Origin: Pseudoips prasinana
Lineage: Eukaryota; Arthropoda; Insecta; Lepidoptera; Nolidae
Direction: 5' to 3'
Assembly (NCBI GenBank): GCA_951640165.1
Contig: OX621259.1
Location: 2,976,001 to 3,040,000 of the forward strand
Length of the DNA stretch: 64,000 bases
This document shows positions 44,206-54,500 of this stretch, one piece after another. Below the pieces are notes generated by a model that saw nothing but the letters and a program-made list of their open reading frames with translations, was not told the origin of the DNA and made no database searches. The stretch's first letter is position 1; each line of letters opens with the position of its first letter. Both the position numbers and the translations under genes were made by a program.

Positions 44206-44885
44206 GAAACAATACTTGCTGCATAATAATTATATTTAAGTTCTGTTATTGTTCCTAAACTTCTACTTATTGTTTCTACACTTAGTTACCGCTTAGTGTG
44301 CATGTGTTTAGTGCATGTTAAGTAAGCACTTGATTATTTTTTTGTGTACTTAATTATATAAAGATTACTGATTAAATTGGGTTTTATTTAGAATAAACGG
44401 CGTTCCTAAAAGTAAATTAGGTGATGGTTTTCCTTGAAAAAGTTTTATTAAGTTTGTTGAACTATAGAATTGTTAGATAACTATTTTGATAATAGTTATT
44501 CATTCAGTAAAACAGTTCTGCAAATATGATTAAACAGTATACTTAATTTGATTTAGTTAGTGTGCATAATTAGTGTCCTAGTCAGTATTTTTTATATAAC
44601 TTTGAAATATTTTGTTAGAAAAAAGGGAATATACAGATATCGATTTAAATACATGCCATTCAAAAATATAACATTATTTGAAATACGTTTTAGAAAATAA
44701 GTTGTTATTAGATTTACTACACTATTGCATTGGGTTTCTACCTGTAATAATAGTTGTAAGTGATGGTTAAGTTAATAAATAAGTATAAATTGTTTATGTA
44801 TATAAACTTGCTGGACTTGAGACGACCTAGTAAAATGGTTACACTCTGCCAACATCATTTTCGGTATTATACATTTCATTTGTAC
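44206..44885. other. No recognised feature
   Basis: AT-rich; no gene or repeat recognised. Confidence 0.4.
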
Positions 44886-44933
44886 CACGGTTTTTTGTTC
44901 TGCAATACCTCAATTGCACAACAAAAAACCGTG
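44886..44933. repeat. Hairpin with 14-bp stem
   Basis: CACGGTTTTTTGTT at the left and AACAAAAAACCGTG at the right, with a 20-nt centre that holds a small second stem (GCAAT/ATTGC). Confidence 0.7.
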
Positions 44934-45079
44934 AACTGTTCTAACAAGCATGTTTCGGAGTGACGTGCAATAAATGCGCGCAAGATAAATGGGTTGCTAG
45001 CGCAAGGGCGGCCGCGCGATAAATCGCTACGATATTGCTCGTACTCGATACATCCGTGCGTGAAATATGGCTAGACTTA

Positions 45080-45387
45080 GCGTCAGTTCACACCGAGACG
45101 CGACGTGACGCGACAATACGCGCACATTTTAATACAGCAACTCAAAATGTACTTTATTTACAACACGAAAAGAAACACATTTCATTTTGAGGATTCAGAA
45201 TACGTTGCACTACGCAGCACTGCGCCTCGAGATGCCTCGCGGCGTAGCGCGACGTATCGCCGGTACGCGGTGTACAAGAGCGGTGCTCTGATCGACTTCC
45301 CGATGCACCGTCGCGCGGCGCAGCGCAAAACAACTGGCCTCTTCAAGCATCGTCTGCGTCGCGTCGCGTCTTGGTGTGAACTGACCC
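45080..45387. mobile_element. GC-rich MITE, Harbinger-like, TTA target duplication
   Basis: Inverted ends GCGTCAGTTCACACCGAGAC and GTCTTGGTGTGAACTGACCC, with TTA at 45077-45079 and 45388-45390. The 3-bp TTA duplication fits PIF/Harbinger. Both subterminal regions are dense in GACGCGAC-type repeats. Frames crossing it have no protein support. Confidence 0.75.
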
Positions 45388-45767
45388 TTACTATACAGCA
45401 CAAGTTATGGGAAACTGTTTTACGTGCGTCGAGTGAAGTGCGAATAATATCAGACGGAAATGGTATGAACGCTTATCGTGCCAACTGACAACTCACTATT
45501 TGTACTACTGTAATTACTGTACTACTTTTAATAATAATAAATTTTAATCAAGAAAAAATGTGTACAAGTTTATGTCTATTAATATTAAGAATAATCAATA
45601 CTAAGCTATAGACAGTTTGTGCCTGTACGAGGTTTAACCTGTCCCACTGGTATTGTATCGTGTAATATAATGCAACCATATTAGTAAATATTGTATAAAA
45701 TTTATAGTAAACTAACTAACTTTAGATGAGAAATGGAATCGGGCGTTACTTAGCCGAAATCGATAAC
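45388..45767. other. No recognised feature
   Basis: AT-rich DNA, nothing supportable. Confidence 0.4.
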
Positions 45768-46113
45768 AATCAAAATACAAAATCAATATGTAGTGTTAAT
45801 TCCGCTAATTGTCAGTTTAATCATGCCGGGATGCAATTTGCACCGCCCTCCCGCCCGCAAAAATATGCACATGCAAGAAGGTCAATATACGAGACATTCG
45901 AGCACTCGAAGAGTTAGCAGCCCTTGAGAATGGTCCGTGGAGGACTGAAACACGTGTCGGGTATCGTTCTGGCGCATGTAATTTGCTTTTTATATTTTTT
46001 GCATGTGCATAATAATATTTTTGCTGGCGGGAGGGCGGTGCAAATTGCATCCCGGCATGATTAAACTGACAATTAGCGGAATTAACACTACATATTGATT
46101 CTGTATTTTGATT
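45768..46113. mobile_element. Foldback-type MITE with about 110-bp inverted repeats
   Basis: Arms 45768-45875 and 45999-46113 are inverted copies (AATCAATATGTAGTGTTAAT ... TGCACCGCCCTCCCGCC) with a few differences and a small indel. The 123-bp centre has no frame. No transposase and no clear target duplication. Confidence 0.8.
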
Positions 46114-46229
46114 TTTAAACAACTTTCTTTTTCGTTAATTGGTTTCTAATATAAATCTAACTAAGGTAATTATGGGCTCTTACCCCTAAACTAAATAATA
46201 TCTTGAGGCATTATTCACACGCGGCCGTC

Positions 46230-46308
46230 TGATCCCGAACTAAGCATAGCTGGCTGCTACTATGGAAACCAGATAACTGATATACTACTTATTTTTGTAA
46301 ATACATAC
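46230..46308 (-). mobile_element. SINE family A, tail fragment
   Basis: Shares CTACTATGGAAACCAGATAA and CTGATATACTACTTAT with the tail of the copy at 51,577-51,762. Confidence 0.65.
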
Positions 46309-46680
46309 TTAAAAATGAAACTGACCGTGCGCCTCGGTGCTTAACCCCGCCAATCATAGAGCATCTAACATAATATATGCATCTAGGGCCACATAGTAGC
46401 GATACCGCAAAGTTGAGGGCTGGTAGCCTGGTGTGAAAGCCAACATGCACTACGGCGGCAAGATTAGCCAAGGTGACCTAAACGGTCCACCGCAACCACG
46501 CAGTGAAAATTATGAGGCTCTGTCCTGGAAATGACTAAACGAAGACCTAATAGCAACTGAGAATGTTTTATTACCTAAAATAATCCTAAGAGCCGGGTGT
46601 TTATATAACAGCAAAAACAAAAAAAACACCCAAATGTGCGAATCCGGAAAAAAATGCCGACATGTCTAGTAAATAGTTAG

Positions 46681-46880
46681 ATTGACGGGCCAGTTGGCGT
46701 GGTTGGCAAATACTTGCTTTTCACGCCGCAGGTCGTGGGTTCGATTCTCACCTAGGACAGATATTTGGGTCAATGAACATGTCTGTTGGTCCTGAGTCTG
46801 GGTGTAATTTTCTATATAAGTATATATTTACAAAAGAAAAGTAGTATATCTAGTATATCAGTTATCTGGTTTCCTATGTA
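46681..46880 (+). mobile_element. tRNA-derived SINE, family A, full copy
   Basis: Head GCCAGTTGGCGTGGTTGGC, B box GGTTCGATTCTC, body CATGTCTGTTGGTCCTGAG and tail AGTTATCTGGTTTCCTATG. MITE M copy 1 abuts it at the TA at 46879-46880, apparently inserted into the SINE tail. Confidence 0.82.
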
Positions 46881-47013
46881 CAGACGCCAGCACATCCAGC
46901 TACTCCAATATGTCAAATTTCTTTTATAGGTTTTCAAATGTATCATAAAAGCATAAGGTTCACTTTCAATTTGGGATATTTGATAGATTGGGGTAGCTTG
47001 ATGTGCTGGCGTC
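46881..47013 (+). mobile_element. TA-flanked MITE M, copy 1
   Basis: CAGACGCCAGCACATC at the left and GATGTGCTGGCGTC at the right; the last bases of the right end are missing. Interior as in copies 2-4. Confidence 0.82.
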
Positions 47014-47780
47014 ACAAACCTAACGATCTGTTGTAGATAACGATGCTGGTTGTGTGATTAACTAAGTCTTTTCTAAGAAATACTGTATTGGTATTAAGCA
47101 AATTACGCAATTGTTTGTTGTCTTAAATAAAAAATAGTTTGAAAAGCACGCACTAAGGCCGCGATGTTAGATTTAGGTTATGTGTTTAGTTTTTTCGTAT
47201 CCTATTCAGCAAATCTTTTCATTTGATACCCATATCATGGGGGTGCGTTTAAATAGCCAATCCGCCATCTTGAATATCCGCCTTGTTGTACTTAAGTCAC
47301 GTGAGTTTTTTTTGTATTACTGACAGCAAACTCTTTCATCTGATACCCATATCAAGGGGGTGGATTGGAGTTTTAATGACGTTTCTTAGCTAGTCATGTA
47401 TTGTCATCAGAACTCATAGCGTGTGCAACCGGAGACCGGGAAGTGGGTTAAATTAAAATCTAACATACATACATAGTTACAGGTGAAGGTAATAAAAGCG
47501 TGTTAATAAATAAATAAAATATGCCCCCCACGGGATTACAAGGGGTCGAGATATTCTTTACCGTCAATCTCACAGTAATGCACATCTCACAGGATTGAAC
47601 AGATGACGTCAGTACAAATAAATGCATAGTGGGGGAACTTCAACCTGTCGCTAATTAGACTGCCTCATGTCACGAGAGTGTGTCTGCAGGGTGAATGGAT
47701 AAAAGGACGCCACGGAAAGCGCCAATAAAGCTAAGGGGTACGTGGATGACGTAATATTGGCTCAGCAGGAACCAAATGTT
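47014..47780. other. Unassigned; contains a motif repeated at 117-bp spacing
   Basis: GATACCCATATCATGGGGGT at about 47,226 and GATACCCATATCAAGGGGGT at about 47,343 are near-identical direct repeats. Otherwise nothing is supported. Confidence 0.4.
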
Positions 47781-47888
47781 TGACTGCACGTGTGGCGCCG
47801 CGTGTAAGACAGTCGCCTCGATGCTTCGTGTCGCGGGTTCGAATTCCGCGCCGGACAACTGTTTGTGGGACCCATAAATAGTTGTTCC
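47781..47888 (+). mobile_element. SINE family B, 3'-truncated
   Basis: Head TGACTGCACGTGTGGCGCC and B box GGTTCGAATTCC. It breaks at GTTGTTCCGTAA and joins SINE C sequence. Confidence 0.75.
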
Positions 47889-48110
47889 GTAAAAAGAAAT
47901 TTCTCAGTGTCAGCCCGAAGTCTGGAATTTGGCGGTATTACACCCCCGTTCCTCGGAGAGCACGTAAAGCCGCCAACACCAAGACTATACCCTGATACTG
48001 TGAATTTTTCTTTTGCAGATTAATCCCAAAATCATTTTTCGACTCGTGATTTCAACCTAGGACCTTATTATCCGTAGATAAACTCGTTACTGCTAGACCA
48101 AAGAGTCGCG
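47889..48110. mobile_element. Two SINE C pieces in opposite orientation
   Basis: 47,889-47,968 is plus-strand SINE C body (TTCTCAGTGTCAGCCCGAAG, CGGAGAGCACGTAAAG). 47,969-48,110 is minus-strand SINE C, ending in the reversed head (TTACTGCTAGACCAAAGAG). Together they form an imperfect inverted repeat. Confidence 0.65.
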
Positions 48111-48440
48111 GGGGTATATAAAAAACAATTATATTTGTTCAAAACAATACATTAGCAAATATAATCTACACAAATAAACATACATAGCAAATAAATCATC
48201 AATCACAATTTCGTGCCTCTTACTGCATTGTTGACTCCGTAGCTCGCTTATAAATATTCATCAGCGTGCTTCAAAACAAACCTAATCTTCTCCAAAATGT
48301 ATTTCGTTATTGTTACAGTTAATTCATGAGCAACTCAGATATTATTTCCATTAAAACATTTTGTCATAGTGGTGAGGCGGAAGAGACATAGATGACATAA
48401 ATCAGTTGGTTCATCTTATATTTCCAGTGTTGCCAGTGAT
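48111..48440. other. No recognised feature
   Basis: AT-rich DNA. Confidence 0.4.
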
Positions 48441-48930
48441 GACTTCGGACTTAGAGTTGCACTTGAAGGTCATGCATGAAAATATCCGAGGCAGTTTTAA
48501 AGTGTCTCCTGTACCAGAAAAGCTAAAAGAAGGTCTTATGAGACGGTACGGACATGTCATGCGAAGGGATGAGGAACACGTAGTACGCAAAGCACTCGCA
48601 ATTCCCGAAAAGAAGAGAGACAGAGGTCGCCCCCCGTGACGTGATGGTCTAGTATGACCAAACTTTTAGAGGAAGCCCAAATACCAGATTAGACAATCCA
48701 GGACAGACAGTTCTGGCGCAAAATAATTAAGAGAGCCGACCCCACCCAAAGAGCAATGGAGAGCGCTATGCTCGGAGTTTCCCTGCGAAATCGAATCGGA
48801 AATGTCGAAATCCGCAGACGAACTAAAGTCACCGATATAGCCCGAAGAATTGCAAAACTGAAGTGGCAGTGGGCGGGGCACATAGCACGTAGAACCGACG
48901 GCCGTTGGGGCAGAAAGGTTCTCAAGTATA
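48441..48930 (+). pseudogene. RTE-like LINE C-terminal remnants
   Basis: The first piece (to about 48,637) has EGLMRRYGHVMRRDEEHVVR and RDRGRPP. The second (about 48,700-48,930) has QRAMERAMLGVSLRNRIGN, RRRTKVTDIARRIAKLKWQW and AGHIARRTDGRWGRKVL. Both are patterns from the C-terminal region of RTE-like reverse transcriptases, apparently from two different elements side by side. Stops and missing RT core show they are remnants. Confidence 0.75.
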
Positions 48931-49384
48931 TATTATTATACTATACGATGGACCGATGATCTAGTGCGGGTATTTTTTTTATATGATATGATGATATTTC
49001 CGTTAAGTGAATTTGCAATTCTTATGGAGTATTTCGTTGAGTGTTTGGACTGTGGCATACACAGGACTTTTGGTTTCAGAGAATGTTTTTGTGAGAAGTA
49101 ATTATGCAAATACCTTGTTAATTACAAATCATTCTCTGAATAAAATGATGCTTCGGAATTTCCGCAGTCATTAGACTTTATTAATGGAACTTATTATTTG
49201 CGTGACTGGTTTGTTAGTTTGACGTAGGCGTGGTAATAGGCCAGGCGGTCTTGGGCAAATCAAAAGCGCCAATTGTATAGAGCTTGCTGTTGTGTTTCAT
49301 GAAAAATTACTACATAAACATAAGTGAGTTAATGGTTATGAAGTTTGTATTATTTTTATGACAACATTAATTTATTTTTTATAT
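48931..49384. other. No recognised feature
   Basis: A short ATGATATGATGATAT stretch near 48,985 may be an RTE-type tail. The rest is unassigned. Confidence 0.4.
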
Positions 49385-49500
49385 GAGAGGGCGACAAACG
49401 AGCAAGTGGGTCAATTGATGGTAAGTGATCACCGCCGCCCATGTACACTCGCAACATAAGACGAGTCGCGGGTGCATTGTCAGCCTTTAAGAGTCAGCAA
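49385..49500 (+). repeat. Lepidopteran interspersed repeat, class uncertain
   Basis: GAGGGCGACAAACGAGCAAG, TCAATTGATGGTAAGTGATC and ACCGCCGCCCATGTACACTC resemble a very common lepidopteran repeat from memory. I cannot assign its class. Confidence 0.5.
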
Positions 49501-49698
49501 ACAAGTGTTGCTGAATGTGGAGTACATAAGTTACCTTCGATTTAATTTGATTTGGTGATGATATGGTAGCAAATACTAATACACTGACACAACTAATTTA
49601 GTACTGATTTTGTTTTTAGGTAAAAAGATTTATAATACTGGAACTAAAAGTAAACATAATTCTTCCGCGGCCATTTTACCGACATCAACTATTAGGTA

Positions 49699-49833
49699 CA
49701 GACGCCAGCACATCTAACTACCCCGATCTGTCAAATTTCTTTTATAGATTTTCAACATCATCACATAAGCGTAATGTTCACTTTCAATTGGGGAAATTTG
49801 ACAGATTGGGATAGCTTGATGTGCTGGCGTCTG
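49699..49833 (+). mobile_element. TA-flanked MITE M, copy 2 (complete)
   Basis: 135 bp, TA|CAGACGCCAGCACATC ... GATGTGCTGGCGTCTG|TA. Perfect 16-bp ends and a TA duplication suggest mobilisation by a Tc1/mariner-type transposase. Confidence 0.88.
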
Positions 49834-50238
49834 TACATAAGGCCCATGAGCAGTCACAACTAATCCCAACACTAGGCTCTCCGAAGCGTGTGATTGCGAA
49901 TAGTTCATGGAGATTGCAATTATTATGGAAATCATGTATAGGTGGCACCAACACATCTGCTATTGTATTGCGTGTTGAATATTTTGACGATCTGTTACGA
50001 TATATCGTTGAAATAGAATATTCAATCTGTACAAGATGAATTTAGTGCAAATGCCTGAAAATTGTCTGTAACACAAACCGAGGGTATAAATTTGTAAATT
50101 TAATATGAATGGGATTAGGCTGAAACTGTTGGCTCCATTGTATGTATTTACTGGGATGTAAGGGATTTATCGTACTAGTTTGGTCTGATAAGCATGTATA
50201 TATGTATGTACTTATGTTGAAAATATAAATATTAAATG
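49834..50238. other. No recognised feature
   Basis: AT-rich DNA, nothing supported. Confidence 0.4.
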
Positions 50239-50570
50239 CTGGCTGCCTCGTTGGTCTAGCTTTAGCGTGTTCACTCGCAAATAACGAGGTCCTGGGTTCA
50301 ATCCCGGGTCGGCCGTTGCTTTTTGGGACTTTTCCGTAATAAGAAAAATTTCTCAGCATCAGCCCGAAGTCTGGGAGTTGGCGGTATTATACCCCCGTGC
50401 CTCGGAGAGCACGTAAAGCCGTCGGTCCTGCGTCTGACCTCTTTCTGGTCGTGTTGCTAGTCGTCCCATCGGATTATGAGAGTGATGTAATAGAAAGTGC
50501 TCTTGTGTTTGCGCACACACTTGAGCACTATAAAATGTCCCGCGCAGGTGGCTAATCTCTATCGAGAGAA
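50239..50570 (+). mobile_element. tRNA-derived SINE, family C, full copy
   Basis: Head CTGGCTGCCTCGTTGGTCTA, B box GGTTCAATCCCGG, body AGTTGGCGGTATTATACCCC and 3' part GCGCACACACTTGAGCACTA. Complete in the forward direction. Confidence 0.83.
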
Positions 50571-50601
50571 ATTTTTTTGTTTGATCATTATATTTGATAT
50601 A

Positions 50602-50810
50602 ATTGACTGGCCCATTGGCGTGCTTGATAAATACTCGGCTTTCGCGCTACCGGTCGTGGGTTCGATTCCACCCAGAACAGATATTTGTGTGCATTAATAT
50701 GTCTGTTGGTCCTGAGTCTGGGTACAAATATGTATATAGGTATGTATTTACAAGAGAAAAGTAGTATATCAGTTATCTGGTTTGCTAAGTACAAGCTCTA
50801 CTTAGATTTT
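50602..50810 (+). mobile_element. tRNA-derived SINE, family A, full copy
   Basis: ATTGACTGGCCCATTGGCGT, B box GGTTCGATTCC, TGTCTGTTGGTCCTGAGTC and tail TATCTGGTTTGCTAAGTAC. Confidence 0.82.
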
Positions 50811-50873
50811 TATCGATTATGTAGATAGCCGTGTGTAGATAATGTCCCAGGTTATTATACATATATTATTATA

Positions 50874-50997
50874 CTAGCTGTGTCAGCTAACTCCATACAA
50901 AATTTTATTAATATCGCTCCAGCCGTTTAGACGTGAAGAAGTAACAAACATACACACTCACACACTCACAAACTTTCAGATTTATAATATTAGTGTG
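50874..50997 (-). mobile_element. Helitron-like fragment
   Basis: A|CTAGCTGTGTCAGC at one end and TTATAATATTAGTGTG at the other match the Helitron repeat at 38,124 in reverse; internally deleted. Confidence 0.6.
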
Positions 50998-51174
50998 TTA
51001 CTTAGTTATTCTCAGAAAGTAGAATTTGAATAAATGCATGTTTTATTTGTTATTTTTACGCCTAGAAATACAATAATTAGGATATCAATTTTTCATGTTT
51101 AATACTTATTAAATGGATATACATTTCACGTTTTGCCCAGAAATCTTACATAACTAGCTCAATAATTATATGTA

Positions 51175-51309
51175 CAGACGCCAGCATATACAGCTACCCC
51201 AATCTGTGAAATTTCTTTTATAGATTTTCAACTTTATCAAATACGCATAAGGTTCATTTTCTATTGGGGAAATTAGTCAGATTGGGGTAGCTTTATGTGC
51301 TGACGTCTG
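51175..51309 (+). mobile_element. TA-flanked MITE M, copy 3
   Basis: 135 bp with TA at both sides. A few mismatches in the ends (GCATATAC, GCTGACG). Confidence 0.86.
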
Positions 51310-51576
51310 TACGTAGGTAATATTTACGTAATGCAGGCTGCAGCTGCCTCATCTATCACAATACTATAATATGTTTCCCCATGATATATCGATTATCAAG
51401 AATTGAATCGTATGTGTATATAAATAAGTCTCACTTTAGCTAATGAATAGTTGATTGGTCACAGGTCGCCGCGTCGTTTAGAAGCTATTTCAAGTATCAA
51501 GATGACTGTGTGAGTGAGTGCACATCAATGTTAGTAAACGATATATGTATGGGTGTGCCAGTAACTTCTCCTTCTA

Positions 51577-51762
51577 AACTAAGCAGAGCTTACATTGTAC
51601 TATGGAAACCAGATAACTGATATACTATATATACTACTTATATTACACCCAGACTCGGGACAAACAGACATGTTCATACACAAATCTCTCCTGGGTGGGA
51701 ATCGAACCCACGCCCTGCGGCATGAAAGGAAAATATCTATCAACGCCGCCAACTTTGGCTAA
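51577..51762 (-). mobile_element. tRNA-derived SINE, family A, reverse copy
   Basis: Reversed B box GGGAATCGAACC, reversed tail CTATGGAAACCAGATAACTG, and CAACGCCGCCAAC at the head end. Confidence 0.8.
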
Positions 51763-51798
51763 ATGTTAAAAACTTTGATTCATAAAATAACTTAGGTA

Positions 51799-51933
51799 CA
51801 GACGCCAGCACATCAAGCTACCGCAATCTGTCAAATTTCCCCAATTGAAAGTGAACCTTATGCTTTTGTGATTAAGTTGAAAATCTATAAAAGAAATTTG
51901 ACAGATGGGGGTAGCTGGATGTGCTGGCGTCTG
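51799..51933 (-). mobile_element. TA-flanked MITE M, copy 4, opposite orientation
   Basis: 135 bp, complete ends, TA flanks. The interior is the reverse complement of copies 1-3. Confidence 0.88.
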
Positions 51934-51955
51934 TACATAACAAAAAACACACACA

Positions 51956-52272
51956 AAATAAATAAATGATGATGATGATTGATTGGCTTATTGATGTATT
52001 ATCAAAATGAGATTTTTTTATATAAAAAGTTCTAGATAACTTTAATGCTATTAACAAATAAAAATATACAAGACATAACAATTTACAAACATACAATAAA
52101 TTATTTCGGTAAAAATATGATACACTAAAATAAACTGTAATTAAAAGGTTTTTAATTACAGTTTATTTTAGTGTATCATATTTTTTAGTTATCTAGAACT
52201 TTTTATATAAAAAAATCTCATTTTGATAATACATAAATAAGCCAATCAATCATCATCATCATTTATTTATTT
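51956..52272. repeat. Large palindrome with 2-nt loop
   Basis: Outer arms 51956-52041 and 52187-52272 (86 bp, one mismatch seen). Inner arms about 52111-52146 and 52149-52184 (36 bp) meet at a 2-nt loop (GG, 52147-52148). Only the left half has an extra 69 nt (52042-52110). No coding. Confidence 0.88.
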
Positions 52273-52317
52273 CCTGAACACAGGTACAGATATAAGGATG
52301 GTATATTAAAATAATAG

Positions 52318-52364
52318 AACTCTGCGTTCTACCTAAAGGCAAACGTTCGGTAGAACGCAGAGTT
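52318..52364. repeat. Hairpin with perfect 16-bp stem
   Basis: AACTCTGCGTTCTACC (52318-52333) and GGTAGAACGCAGAGTT (52349-52364), loop 15 nt. It lies just after the large palindrome. Confidence 0.85.
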
Positions 52365-52491
52365 AGTTAATACAAAAATAGTTTTACATAATAATATAGT
52401 CATACATAAATTGAATTAGTTTATAATCTAAAATCAGAAAATAAAATGAGTATAGATATAAGTCAAACTAAAGGAACAAAATACAAACCAA

Positions 52492-52925
52492 TTTTTATTT
52501 ATTTATTAAACTCTTTATCGTACACCAACAAATTTATCAATACAAGAACAATGCACATTAATTAACATTACAAATGGCGATCTTACGGTCACAATAATTT
52601 AAATAGGAAATTGAAATAAATTGTAATCTAAAATAGCATAAACGTTATATAACTATGTCTAATAATAATACGATAAACGGAACCAATAAAAACTATATCC
52701 TAGTGTCATCAATAAATTCTGTGACCGAATAATAACATTGGCTTACTAAAAACTCCCTCAATTTTTGTTTGATAAATTCAAATTTTAATTGTTTAATGGC
52801 TTTGCGTATTTTATTATATACTGTAACCGCCATACAAAAAACAATTCTAAGCATAACATTAGTTTTAACCCTGCGCATTCTTAACCTAGAATTATCTTGT
52901 CGATTCCGTTCAATTGAGCCAAGTG
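52492..52925 (-). mobile_element. 5'-truncated CR1-like LINE
   Basis: The minus strand encodes the C-terminal 60 residues of a LINE reverse transcriptase (VTVYNKIRKAIKQLKFEF, SQCYYSVTEFIDD), closely like the remnant at 19,601-19,960. The A-rich end reads as T/TTTA repeats at 52,492-52,512. Confidence 0.75.
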
Positions 52926-53129
52926 TTTAAAAACTCTCTGAATTGTGTTTTACAAATTATATAGTGCGGGTAGTATTAAAATTCGATATTTTTACTATCC
53001 CGGATAGGCAGAGGGTGCTAGTTCGAGACCCACCTGTTGAAATATATGGAATCCCATTTTTAAGAACTCTAGAGAATTAAATCTCTTTTTACGGTACACT
53101 GAAGAATCATGCATTTGACGGATACTAAG

Positions 53130-54500
53130 CAAACGAGACTCACAAAGACTATGAGCGGATCACAAAATTAGTTGTCTGATGCAGGAGTCGAACTCAAAGC
53201 ACGTTAAGGAAGCAAATACTATATAATAACTATAAACATACAACTAAATAACATAACTAACTAAAGTAACTAACTGAAGTAACTAACTAAACTAACTAAC
53301 TAAACTTACTAACTAACTAAATGAACTGACTAACTAAATTAACTAACTTAAATTTAATGTAAAATAATATATTTTGATTCCACAATTATTAATATCGCGT
53401 CCAAGAATTTTAGTAAACTTAGACTTGGCCTCATGGTAGCGCTAAATGCTAGCAATAGTTAACAGAAGTACACCTCAGCGTTTTGTCTCCACTATTGTTG
53501 TCCGTTGCTGATGTTGCTGAGTACGAGGAAAAAATGCAGAAAACCAGAAACCGCCACTAATTGTTGAAACTTGCTCAACTTTACTGAAGGCCGTAATTAA
53601 TGTAACTTAAAACATCAAACCAAGTTATGTTGCAAACACTTGGGCTATACCACACAGGACGATACGCCCATATTCCTCTCAGAACACCTGCCATCCAAAG
53701 GGACTCGCCTATATTCCCTTGTTCGGTACCTTAACAAATCCGGTGCCTACGAATTTAGCTGGACTGCCTACGGAAAGATATACCAAAGAAAAATCTATCG
53801 AACCTATAATAAATATCATAAGCGAGCAACAGGTTCATTAACTAATGGTAAATAAATAACTAGTAATAAAAAGCTACACTTATCTAACACTCACCGAGAC
53901 TCACAACAACTATGAATGGCTCACAAAATTAGTTGTCCGATTTAGGAGTCCAACTCTACGGCGGCTGAATACATTAAACATAATAACTAAAACATAAAAC
54001 TAAAATTGAGTGTAAAATAATTTATTTGGATTCCACAATTACATATTAATATCGCGTCCAAGAATTTTAGTTAACTTAGACATGGCCTCAGGGTAGCGCT
54101 AAATACTAGCAATACTTAACAGAGGTATAACAGAGATATACAAGCAAACCGAGACTCACAACAACCCCGAACGGATCACAAAATAAGTTGTCCGATGCAG
54201 GAGTCCATCTTAAAGCACGTTAACAAGGCGAATACATAAAACAAAATAACTAAAAACATAAAACTAAACAATATAACTAACTAAGCTAACTAACTAACTA
54301 AACTAAATAACTAAACTAACTACCTAAAATTTAATGTAAAATAATATACATATTTTGATTCCATAATTATTAATATCCCGTCCAAGAATTTTAGTAAACT
54401 TAGACTTGGCCTCACGGTAGCGCTAAATGCTATCAATAATTTACAGAGGTATACCTCAGCGTTTTGCCTCCACTATTGTTACCGTTTCGTGTTGAATGTG
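53130..54500. repeat. Modular repeat block (motifs Q and R, TAAC arrays)
   Basis: Motif Q (GAGACTCACAA ... GTTGTCCGATGCAGGAGTC-like) is at about 53,130, 53,895 and 54,148. Motif R (ATATCGCGTCCAAGAATTTT, AGTAAACTTAGACTTGGCCT) is at about 53,391, 54,049 and 54,371. Short CTAA/CTAAA arrays separate them (53,236-53,345 and 54,262-54,325). The order Q, array, R repeats, so this is a decayed tandem of one composite unit. More copies lie at 57,029 and 58,022. R also resembles 62,785-62,870. Confidence 0.8.
53640..53855 (+). pseudogene. FP25K/L1-ORF1-like C-terminal fragment
   Basis: The translation TPIFLSEHLPSKGTRLYS, then YEFSWTAYGKIYQRKI follows the pattern of the FP25K-like domain found at the C-terminus of insect LINE ORF1 proteins; compare VYVCENLSPENKQLHARA in the ORF1 at 14,220-15,227. 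No start, coiled coil or ORF2 is nearby. Probably the remnant of a LINE ORF1 within the repeat block. Confidence 0.5.

Noticed and set aside
43925..44224. Ala/Gly/Arg-rich frames on both strands in the GC block
   Set aside because: Open frames are expected from GC-rich sequence. No start context, motif or continuation.
45105..45488. 127-codon frame across the Harbinger-like MITE
   Set aside because: It runs across the inverted ends and target duplication of a non-coding MITE.
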